64,000 bases of DNA from Galaxea fascicularis (lineage: Eukaryota > Cnidaria > Anthozoa > Scleractinia > Euphylliidae): the NCBI GenBank assembly GCA_948470475.1, contig OX419345.1, positions 13,520,182-13,584,181 on the forward strand, given 5' to 3'. Of this stretch, positions 49,884-60,381 are shown piece by piece. Position numbers and translations under genes: made by a program. Position 1 is the first letter of the stretch; each line of letters starts with the position of its first letter. The notes beneath the pieces were generated by a model. It searched no databases, had not been told where the DNA came from, and worked only from the letters and a program-made list of their open reading frames with translations.

Positions 49884-50593
49884 GTTCCAAGATTTCTTGT
49901 GACAACTACTTGTACAATACGTTTACGTAATGACGAAACTGGTGCGAGTCCGTTGCGTGTATCTTCATTTCAGCCTCAAGTACATCTGCAATTTAAGCAG
50001 CCGTTGACAAGTTGATCGATCTCAATGGACGCGTAATTAGATATTTAGGCCATAACAGTATTCATTGTGGGCCTGGGTTATAAAGCTCTAAAGACAAATT
50101 TAATGTATATAATGTTCAATAAGACAGCTATAACGAGACAAGTTAGGCTTCTGCACGGACGCTTGGTGTCCCCTTCCTTTTAAAGAAAGTTTGCAATTCT
50201 CAAAAAGTATAAGTCAGACTCTTCCTTAACCATCATTACCTGTGATACAAAACTGATGGAGCATTGTTCGACGCATAATTACAGGAAAGACCTTCTTAGC
50301 ATCATCCTCTCTTGTTACCATTTAGCTCTCAAAACTAATTACTGACACTTGATTTTACATTTACTGATGCATCGTTTAACTTCAAACGCGGACTACGTTT
50401 TTTAATTGCAGCATCACCGAGCCTTAGACAATTATTCTGAAATTACTGCCTCGTGATAATTTAGCCCGAGGTGATAATCTTCCATAGAATAACATTTGTG
50501 AAGGGGAATTCATTACCCCCACAAATAATTTTAACATTCGAAAGGCTACCTCAGGTCGCCGCTTCGCTCGTTAATTTTAAGAACGGTTCTCCA

Positions 50594-53500
50594 ATGGATC
50601 GGGTGGAAATTATTCTGTTACTGTTAATAGCTTCCTTGATTCTATTGGACACATTTTGTGCTAGTCAAGGTAAGTCTTCAACTTGGAGCGTATACCTGTG
50701 GGAATATTAAGTCAACAGAAGCTAGTATCTCCGCATGCGGTACGCGAATGCGTATTGCGAATAGTCTTATCGCATCAACTGGCTCTGGTTGAAGGAATTT
50801 CAAGGCAATGACGACTGTTTCAAGTGCTCAAAACATTCACTTGAAGTTTTGGTGTAGTTCTCCTTCAGCGTTTTGCTCTTCTGATTCTTTTATTTGTAAC
50901 ATCTTATTTTGCTCACTCCTTCGGACTCATGCATCCCGCCACACAAATTTCATTGGTATGGCTAATACACCATGTCAAATTATATTTTGGCCGAAACAGG
51001 CATAAACAGAAATAATAATAAGATATTTCAAAATTAACAACCTTTTCGAATTACCTGTCAAGAAATTATACTCATAAAATCAGTCCTGATCGAAAAATTG
51101 TGAGAAAAACAAGAGGATACCGTATTTAATAACGCATTTCCATGGAAATATTTTATAGGTATTTCAAAACAAACTGATATAAGATGAAAAACGCAAAGCA
51201 AGTTCTTTTGTCGACGTTGTTTCGCAGAATCGACGAGGCTGATTAAAAATCTTTTCAAAATTCATCACTGATACATTTGGAATTCTGTTTTAGGGGAACT
51301 TTGACACGTATTCCTTCACAAATATCACATTTTGTTTGAAGCCGAGTTTTCAAATTTCAAGGATGGTGTTTTTAAAAGTGATAATTCCTAGTTTTAATAA
51401 CATTTTTTGTCTTAGAACCAAAATTCAATAAAGCTTTCCAAAATTCTGAAGGGAAACCATGAAAATGAAAGTAATGCGAAAATGCAATATGAGAATTTTC
51501 CATACCGAACATGGAGTTTTGTCGTTGTTCACAAATTTAAACTAACATTGCAGATTCAATGATATCTGAATGCAATGGATGAAAGTTCATATAATGTTTG
51601 ACCAGATAAAGGCGTTATTACGATATCAACAAAATTGATAAAATTTCTTTTGAAAACAAGTCTCGATCTGGTTTTACAGCGTTATCTAGTCGTTCATAAA
51701 ATTAAAACATTTTGGTTGACTGTATTAATTAAAGTGGAGCTCGGAAAGTATTTAGTGGTGACAAAACACAACACTCTGTGCAGTGAAACAAGAAGCGCTG
51801 AGTATACAAAAAAATATAAATGAAAACAATCTTAAATGCAACATCTCGTATTATCAATAGCGGGAGAAACAAGTAATATGACAGAAAAACGCTATTAGGT
51901 TTCATTGATGGAGTAACTTGAAAAGCTGGTTCAATTTGAACACCATAAAATGCCTCAGTTTGTCTACAGAAGTGCAGGAAAGAAAACGATATCGAAACCC
52001 TAGTTTCAGGCAATTTTATTTGGTTCTTCATTTTAGACAAATTTTAATAGAATGCTGACTTGACCCAATTAAAGCTACTGAATTTTGTCTTTTAGTTAAG
52101 GCTCTTGACTTGATAGGTCCGTGATGAAATGGAGCAGCAATTCCAAATATTAATTCCCACCCGATGGTTTTTCAATTTAGTCTGCTTTTATTATGTAAAC
52201 GGTGGAGTTCTAACTGATCTAGCTTGCTCGCAAACTTAAACATAAGCGTAACCATAACAGCCACAGAGACCATTCCTTTAAACATTCTACCAGTAGCTAG
52301 TTGTATGGGAAATTTTTCCTTCGAGTGAACAGGTGTTTTTAATAATGTGCTGCTATAATTACGAAAGGGTCTTTAAAGAGAATTTCTATTTTCTGCAAAA
52401 TATTTTGCAGGTATTTTTTGGCTCACTCTATACGCAGGAAAAAATGCAGTACGGATGAGCTCACGCTAGACGGCCTAACAACAGACTGCACGCGGCCTTG
52501 GTAAATTGATTGCGAAAATTGAATGAAATTAAAAGTCTTGTGAGACTAAAGGGAAAGTTCTGGAATGGTAATTCTTTGCGATTACGAGTTAAAGTTTTGT
52601 TGCACAGTCGTCCCAGCTGAACAAAATCCTTACAAAAATATAAGCGTTTACCATTAAATTCGCTCATAGAAACCAGCTTATCAACATCGCTGGAGCGAAT
52701 TTCGTGAATCAGCAGTCAGTTATATTAGTACATCTTCTGATATCCATATTCATCAGACGGATATACATTTTTTACGAATCGCTGAAAGACTGTTTTCAGC
52801 TGCTACTATTGATTGACTTTTCCAAACGCAAACGTGACAAATGCCCCTTAGCCATAAAGAACTTCACCTACATGATATTGCAAAATAATTCTCGTTCCTG
52901 GGTCGCCGAAAACCTTTACTTGGGCTTGGTGAAAAAAGTAAGCGTGGAAAGACACGGGTATAAAACAAGTGATACTACTTTTTGATCATGTTAGCGATAT
53001 TTAGTTCACAACACCCCGAGGCCAACATTAACAGATTTGATTTATTCCGGCAACACAGTCACGTGCAAACTCGGAAAAAAGGCCCGAGTTCTCCCGACGG
53101 GAGTCGAACCTATGACCTCTGGAATAACTAGTTCCGTTGAGCTACAGGAGGCTCATGGGAGCTTAGGAACTTAAAACGTTCTGCAGACTGCTATGATCTG
53201 CAGGAACAAACGATGGAACGCGCTTGAACGCGGATATCTGTAACGTCAGCAAACATCTGGCAGGATCTTAACTCTGACTTTAAGTACCTAACTACCTATA
53301 TTTTCAATAAAAGAGGTAACACTTTCTACTCAAGCAGAATGGCTCTCTTAACATCAGCTAGTGGCTTCTTCTTTGTGTGTATGCTTTAAGCTTCGCTTTG
53401 GTAATTTTGGCCACTCTTTGCTGTGCTATCACTGATAATTATTTTTCTCTTTTCTTTTTCTAGTTTCTCTATGTATTGTCTGTAAGGGTTGTTACATAAA

Positions 53501-56500
53501 TATTTATACATTAAATGACTAGAGACTACTCTCGAAATTTTTTGGTTCATTTAGGCTCTAAGGATTTCTTTCATTAGCACTTGTCTGTAACTAGGAAGGA
53601 CTAAGGGTTGGCGCAGTGGTGAGTGCGCTCGCCTTCCACCAATGTGTCCCGGGTTCGATTCCCGGACTTGGCGTCGTAAATGGGCTGAGTTTGTTGGTTC
53701 TCTACTCTGCTCCGAGAGGTTTTTCTCCGGGTACTCCCAAAAACCAATATTTGATTTAATCTCCTCAATTAGTAGAACACTCGTGTTCAGCTAGAACGAT
53801 TTGAGACTTAAGTAAAGTTATTATTATTATAAATGAAATGAAAATAAATTTTTATTGTATTGTCGATAGGTGGAGTAACTGTAATGATCGAGAGTGAGGT
53901 GGTGGCATTTCTAATGTCACAAGCCGAGTGAAAGAAACATGGGAGCTAAATAGGCCATTAAACTACGGGTGCTTACCAATTACACGATCCATCCGGGTGG
54001 ACTGTTAGGTGTAAATATTCAAAGCTGTAGCTTGTCCAAACGCAAAATGGATAAATCACAAAACGTACTAGTATTAGTTACAAAGGTGAAAAAATGACAA
54101 TGAAAAGAACTTTGATTTAGCCGGCGATGGCCCAAAATTTCTGAAACTTTCCAAGTTGAATGGTTTGTACCATTTGATTTTCCAAGCACAATTTCCTGGT
54201 TTTTCGTGTAAATGGTGAGGACCTCTAGGTCCACACAGAATTCCATTTTCCGAGTTTTCATACATTTGTCAAGCTATAAATTTACTGTTTCCGTATTCTC
54301 ATCACACGCAACATCGTCAAGTGTGTTTAAGCATCGTGTTGGGTACGGTGTTCTTCTTGAGCGAAGTTTGAAACGCTTCAAACTTGGCAGATCAGAACCC
54401 CCCCCCCCCCCCCCCTCCTTCCAGACCCTGATCTGTGTCGTGGCCGCCAACACCTGGCCAAACAGTGGTTCGTGCGTTTGAACAGGGTCGGAATCGCACA
54501 CGCGATTCAAAATGGCGGAAAAAGCAGCGGCAGTTAAAGTAGGCTTGTAGGTAGCTTTTGGTTCCAGAATCCAGTGTATGTGCAACATTGGCCAACAACG
54601 TTGGCTACTGTTGGAGGCACTAACACGGCCCTTTAATATGTTCAGTATACGCTTCTGGTCATGAATGACCGAAAACAAAAACAAAAGCAATGAGCGTGGA
54701 AACATCATCCATTTTTATTTCTCTGTTTGCAGAAGAAGCTAAACAGAGCTTCACACAGAATCTTTTCAGGAAGCTCTCAGATGGCTACAATAAGAACTTT
54801 CTGCCCCGCATTAACGAATCCGAACCTGTTAAGGTGCACTTTGAGTTTGAAGTCATCACGATAAAGGAAGTGGTAAGTTCAGTCTCCACATAACAGCAAC
54901 ATCCAATGACCACACAACTGAACTGAGATCCAACAAAAGAAATGAACAAGAATAACAACAACAAGACCAAGAACACTTGATTTCTGTCTTTCGGTTGTTC
55001 ATGAGAGGCGTCTGTCAGCATTCTCATGTTATTCGTTACTTCAATAAAACAGCTTTTGATGCAGTAATTTCTTTACCTAATGATATCATTTACCTTTGTG
55101 CCAACCTAGAGCCCTGTAATTATTTAAGGACGGAGAAGTACGCGTGACTACTGTTCTTAGTGCCACGTTTTGACGTCCTCCGTTCGTTCTCAGAGTACAC
55201 ACGCTATGACAAACAGAATTTCTTTGTTTTATACATTGTTTTTTCCACTTCTTCGACTTATGATGTCATTCGTGCTCTTTTACAACAACCAAAAGGCAAG
55301 GTATGGTTCAATGTTTGAACGTAGTTAAACAATTTTGACCGCCACAAGCCCCCTCTTTGACACAAGAAGGATTACACGTTGCCCTGTGGGCTTTGGGGCA
55401 AAACAGATTCAGCCAAGAGGCGACGGATCGGAGCAAATTAGGGAAACATGCAATATTTGTTTTCAATCAGAAGCAACAAATAACAGTGACCATGCCTGGC
55501 CTAATGCGCGTTTCCAGCTGGACGACTGCTGATGTTATTTCATTTTATTAGAATGCCAAGGATCAGACTATTACGGTGTATGGTTGGGTGCGACAGGTAT
55601 GGCTTCTATGTTAAACTGTACGCCAGCTGAAGTCCTATTTAGCTTGAATAAAGGTGGTTAGTTCTAAGGAAACTGTGCTGCGTCAGTAGGGAGTGGTACA
55701 CAAGAATTTGATTCTATTAAAGGAGTTGAAAATAACATATAAATTGGTCATTGTAGAGAGATAGGTTATGAGCGTTAGCCCTTCGTCAGGGTTAATGCTC
55801 AGCGTTTAAAAGCGTTGACGCGATGTTCAATAACGTTTACACAAATGTTCGGTGCGTTATAGGAGTCACATTTTGAATATTTAGAAGGAGCTTCAATCGT
55901 GTTAAAGAAAGAAAATTCAATGTTCTTAACTTTTCATCCCGTTGGCATCGTTTTGATTTTGATGGTATTGGAGAAAAAAAAAAGAAACGTATTACAGCAT
56001 ATCATTGTGATTGAAGCACACGCGGAGCTTGTCCTTATGTTGTAGGTACCCAACTTTAAACGAAAACAAAAACTGTCTGAAAAAGGGACCAGTTATCAGC
56101 ATAAACTGACATTTTTATACCATGCCATAGAAAATACAGCCAACCAGTATGCAGAAAAGCTGTGATTGTTATTCGTCTGTATTCCACCGAACGTTGCCAT
56201 CGTCCACCAACTTGAGTGCGTAAAGCTATGCGTTTTCTATAACATGGTAGAAAATAGTTATGCAAAACTACCATGGGATAGCCCACTTGTCACTTGTTTT
56301 TAATAATTTCTTTGTATTCACACTCGCGTAAAGGCTCTTGTGTATGCATGGTATACCCCTCGAAAGCACTTTAGGGCTAATATGAATTATATTCTCTCTC
56401 AGAGGTGGCACAATCCTTTCCTGCAGTGGAACGCTTCCGAGTATGACGGCATCGAGTCAATTCAAACGAGCGCTGAGTCAGTCTGGGTACCAGACATACT

Positions 56501-58179
56501 GGTATACAACAAGTAAGGACATAGTTATTACTGAGATAGGTTACAGGAGGTTGTTGCTCACAGTGTGTTCAGTGATCGAAGCGACAACAGGAATTGATTG
56601 AATCGTTCCCTGTCGGACCATGAAAATTGAGCTCAGCGAGCCAGATTCAAACCTGATTCATCTAATACGGCTCTCACTAACTGTGCAACAACGGAACTGA
56701 TTCTAAATGAAGAGAATGTAAAGCGCGCGAGCAATACAATTAAGACATAACCGCTAAGTTAAGATGTGGTGCTTTTATGCGTCAATTTTAGTCTAAATAA
56801 AGTTAAAGTACGTTTCCATTCGGTGCACTCACCTATGGAAATAGGTAGTGTTCCGGACAGAGAATCTTAAAAGCCACGCATTTAACAACGGGTATCTGAA
56901 CTGAACAGCATTGACTGACCGTAAATGCAATATTTGTAGCGTTGACCTTCAAGATCGAATGGGAGGTGGACCAACAACTTACAAAACCAACGTCGTCATC
57001 CGATCGAGTGGACATAACGATTGGACAAGTCCAGCTCTTTTTAAAACCGTCTGCGCCATAGACGTTACTTACTTCCCTTTCGACATGCAGACCTGTTCTC
57101 TCAAGTTCGGTTCCTGGGCTTCAAGCAGCAAAGACATAACCATGATTCCAGGAAACACAACTGGAAAATCAGACCAGTACGTTGATAATGGCGAGTGGGA
57201 CCTGGTTGTGATCGCATCAAAAAGAAATATCGTTCAGTACCGGTACGAAGCATTTGATGACGTCACGGTGACCATAGTGATAGGTCGCGTGTACTTCACC
57301 TTTTGTGTGAACCTGATAATCCCGTGCTTCCTCATTTCAACGATGATATTTCTGGGTTTTATTCTTCCGCCAGAATGCGGTGAAAGGATTGGCTTGAGCA
57401 TCACTGTATTGCTTGCTATGACTGTCTTCCAGCAGTTAACTTCGAACATTTTCCCTTCTTTTGATTTTCCGCTGCTTGGCCAGTATTACTTTGCTACCAG
57501 TGTCGAGATCAGCATTTCACTGGTGGCAACCACAATTGTTTTAAACTTCACAGCGCGCAAAAACAAGAAGATTCCGCGATGGCTACGAACTTTGCTGTTA
57601 AAATGGACGGCACGTGTTGTTTTCTTGCGTAAAACCGTGATAAGAAGTTGCCCCAAGCCCAACCGCAGAAAATCGACACGGATCAGGAGAAGGACGAATA
57701 AGGAGAACAACGCACAGGGGGCTAAGCAAAATGGAAGCATTGCATCAATCATCTTAGAGGAATCAACTGCGGATAATCAAGAAAGAAAGGACGACCGACT
57801 CGTGGAAGAGCTCAAAAAGGCGTTCGTAATCTCCAAGAACCTTGACTACGGTGGGCTGCGATATGCAAACTCTTTGAAGAGCCACGACTCTGGTAACAAT
57901 TTAACGGCAAGCGCGCTCGCGTCAGAAGAAGCATTTCAAGAGGGCGATGTACCATTCACGGGTGTCCACGATGAAAATGGCGAGGAACTGGAGGAGAATG
58001 AACTGGCCTTGAGACAGTGGGAATGGGTCATGGCTGCGCGAGTACTGGATCGGGCATTGTTATTGGTCTCGATTGTGGTGGGCATAGCGACATTTGTTTG
58101 TATCTTCCTGCGAGCGCCTCGCGTGCAGGAATTACTCCTTGGTTCCTCGAGCAACGGTCATAGTCATTGCCGCGAATAA
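50594..58179 (+). CDS. Cys-loop receptor C, nicotinic acetylcholine receptor-like non-alpha subunit
   Basis: Five exons: 50594-50669, 54733-54872, 55552-55596, 56403-56512 and 56940-58179, phases consistent, 536 aa. Exon 1 encodes a signal peptide (MDRVEIILLLLIASLILLD). The first intron is 4 kb and holds SINE and MITE copies. Motifs: WVPDILVYN, Cys-loop CAIDVTYFPFDMQTC (about 162-176), FGSWASS. Loop C reads VQYRYEAFDDVTV: the adjacent Cys pair is absent and the loop is shortened, so it is not an alpha-type subunit. TM2 is GERIGLSITVLLAMTVFQQL, but the residue at 20' is Asn instead of Glu, and the position just before GER is Cys instead of Ser. TM4 is followed by FLRAPRV and a short Ser/His tail. 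It probably assembles with alpha-type partners such as A or B; this is inference. Confidence 0.92.
53080..53160 (-). repeat. tRNA-like SINE head
   Basis: On the minus strand, TGTAGCTCAACGGAACTAG (A-box-like) and AGGTTCGACTCCCG (B-box-like) are spaced as in a tRNA, with CTCC/GGAG ends. The anticodon arm does not fold convincingly, and the flanking body looks like a dispersed repeat. It lies in intron 1 of receptor C. Confidence 0.5.
53604..53832 (+). mobile_element. tRNA-derived SINE, copy 1
   Basis: The head GGTTGGCGCAGTGGTGAGTG (A box) and CCCGGGTTCGATTCCCGG (B box) is tRNA-like. A body with GTTCTCTACTCTGCTCCGAG and an ATT-repeat tail at 53817-53832 follow. It shares head and body with 61463-61163. 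Confidence 0.85.
53967..54225. mobile_element. Degenerate MITE copy, related to 31179-31434
   Basis: Shares AAATATTCAA(A/T)GCTG, ACTAGTATTAGTT-type and GTACCATTTGATTT segments in the same order with the 31-kb copy. The terminal repeats are partly decayed. It is followed by a poly-C run near 54399-54415. Confidence 0.65.
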
Positions 58180-58784
58180 GCCGGTGCATGTAGATCCATC
58201 TACTGTGGCGCATTTGTTACAAGTTGCTAGAGGCTCTGGAGTAATTTTGAAAATATGTGCGTCGAACCATTCATTCTTTTGACTTGAAAATGCAAACAAG
58301 TAATGGTCCTCCTTATCAAGGAATATTGAAACTTTTATGTAGGCTGGGTCACAATAATATTGACACCAATTAAAGGCGTCCGCTCCAGTGAGGAATCGAG
58401 ATATGATTTCCTCTTGACCTTGTTCGTGTTCTTATCCGTAATTTTCTAATCTTCATGATCACAAAACTAGATCTCCACTGGATTAAAAATAACTTTTCAA
58501 CCTGGTCATGCAAGGTTCTCCCTTGACACAGCCTGATTCAGCCGATAAAAAGGTCAATGACTGTTGTTAACTCTGGCGTAAGGTTCTTCCTTATTTGTCA
58601 GGGAACTTTATTTGACCATGGTAGTCAGTAGCAACATGTCTTTCAAACTTCAACGACACGGTTTTCTTGCAATTCTTTTATGAGATGCCGGAGTACAAAA
58701 GATTGCGTCACTTTTCTGCCACGATGTAACTTCTTGCCGCACGTGCACAAACAAGTCGGCACTTTCATGGTATGGTGTACCCTT

Positions 58785-59125
58785 TTTTTTCATAATAACG
58801 TCTAATTTTGGAGCTGAGGATGAAGCTTATTTTTGTTTTGCGATTTGAACCTTCTTGAACGTTCTTTAAGTGTTCTTACGTTACATGGTATAGTATTTTA
58901 ATAAATCATTGCGGACCTGACCAGGAAACCGATCAAAGCGCACTGTTTGTTGCGATGTATTATCCAGTTGCTTGTCACACGTTTGTGCGGCTTACTCTGA
59001 TGTCGCGAACAAGATGTCACGCCCACAAACTCTTGGTAAATATGGCTTTGCCACTCATTCAAAACTAATGAGCAAAATAAAAAAGTTCTTATAACTGACT
59101 CTCAGGCTGGCTATGTTCTCAGGAT
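58785..59125 (+). repeat. Direct repeat, copy 2
   Basis: Matches 38850-39205 in the same orientation with small indels. It lies about 600 bp downstream of the stop codon of receptor C. Confidence 0.8.
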
Positions 59126-59273
59126 ATTGTTAAAATTTGGGTTAGACCCAGCCTCAACGCTCTTATAAAAAGATTCTTATATAAAAAAAAAAGGGAGTGC
59201 AGTATGTAACAAGAGCAGAAACGATATAAAAAAAGAACAACATTTTCGCATTTTATTTATGTGGTCACGTCGC

Positions 59274-59366
59274 TAAATAGGCCATTTCCGAGTTCATGTC
59301 TGCCTCCTCTTCAAAGCGAGTCTAAGTGCGAAGTTGAAGAGGAGGCAGACTCGGAAATGGCCTATT
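59274..59366. repeat. Long hairpin
   Basis: AATAGGCCATTTCCGAGT and CTGCCTCCTCTTCAA on the left are mirrored on the right, with one 6-nt bulge (TCATGT) and a loop of about 18 nt. The stem is about 33 bp. Confidence 0.85.
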
Positions 59367-59387
59367 GCATGTATTGTTGTCAACTAA

Positions 59388-59530
59388 TAGAGTGTTTTCA
59401 CATGACGTCACGGCGGTCATGTTGGTGTCCCAAACTAACCTCTTGGAATTGCATTCTATTTTTATGCAAATAGCTTCTTTTGTTTCAGTAAACCAACATG
59501 GCTGATAGTCACGTGAGTGAAAACACTATA
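59388..59530. mobile_element. Small MITE-like element with TA ends
   Basis: TAGAGTGTTTTCACATGACG at the left and GTGAGTGAAAACACTATA at the right are inverted. An inner pair, CATGTTGGT / ACCAACATG, is also mirrored. Confidence 0.65.
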
Positions 59531-59733
59531 AAATTTCACATTCCTTTTCTCACTAGCCATATTCGGTTTCTAACGGTTTGCCTAGAAGTGTTTGTGATGA
59601 AAGGTCATTTGGAAATCAATACACGTGCAAATAATTTCAATTGTATTCCCCGGATATGAAGGGTCTGTCAAATATAAAAATAAAAAGATGGTATTCTCTG
59701 AAAATTTATCTGGAAATTTATCTTGTACTATAA

Positions 59734-60026
59734 AGGTCGGGACACACTAGGCGACAAGTCGCTGCGACACGTAGCGGCTACAAGTCGCTGCAACAAAACG
59801 CCTCGTGTGACATGGTGAATTTTTGTGAAAATCATTGTCGCTGCGGCAGAATTTTGTCGCTGCGATCAGCTGCATGAATTCAAACCAGTTTGAATTCGTG
59901 CGACTGATCGCAGAGACAAAAACAGCGAAAGCAGCGTTGTCGCGACTTCTTTTGCAGACAGTACACACGGAGCGACTTGTCGCAGAGACCTATCGCAGCG
60001 ACTTGTCGCCTAGTGTGTCCCGACCT
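59734..60026. mobile_element. PIF/Harbinger-like MITE with TAA target duplication
   Basis: Terminal inverted repeats AGGTCGGGACACACTAGGCG and complement extend inward for over 30 bp. TAA is duplicated at 59731-59733 and 60027-60029, matching the TWA target of PIF/Harbinger elements. It is 293 bp, with no transposase. Confidence 0.8.
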
Positions 60027-60365
60027 TAAATTTTACTTTTACTTTTGATTTTATGTGACTTAAATGATAGTTTTTTTTTCCGGTTACAAAACATCGCAAG
60101 AAATGGCCCATGCCCTCGGACGTGTCAATGCGCTCTGTCATATCCGTTGAGCATTGTGAGGCAGTTCTGAGAAACCTGGCTCTCTGCCACATTGATTCGT
60201 TTTCAATTACAACATCATAAAACATTTGCAAGATACGTTATATTATTTATCAGAGTAGTACGACACAGTCATCTGCTCTTGATGTATTGGCATGTTGTAT
60301 TTCTTTCCAGTTCCAATTTTTCTTCTCGGCTTCATGCGCCCATGATATCACATACCAGCTGTTAC

Positions 60366-60371
60366 TTTATT
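60366..60371 (-). terminator. Candidate polyadenylation signal of the Rab gene
   Basis: AATAAA on the minus strand, 10 nt past the last base of the stop codon at 60382. The implied 3' UTR would be very short. Confidence 0.45.
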
Positions 60372-60381
60372 CTACGCATGT

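Noticed and set aside
53604..53680. Functional tRNA gene
   Set aside because: The A and B boxes are present, but the body and ATT tail, together with a second copy at 61463, show a SINE.
54274..54708. 144-codon minus-strand ORF
   Set aside because: It crosses a poly-C run and a dispersed repeat in receptor C intron 1, and its poly-Gly stretch is an artefact of that run.
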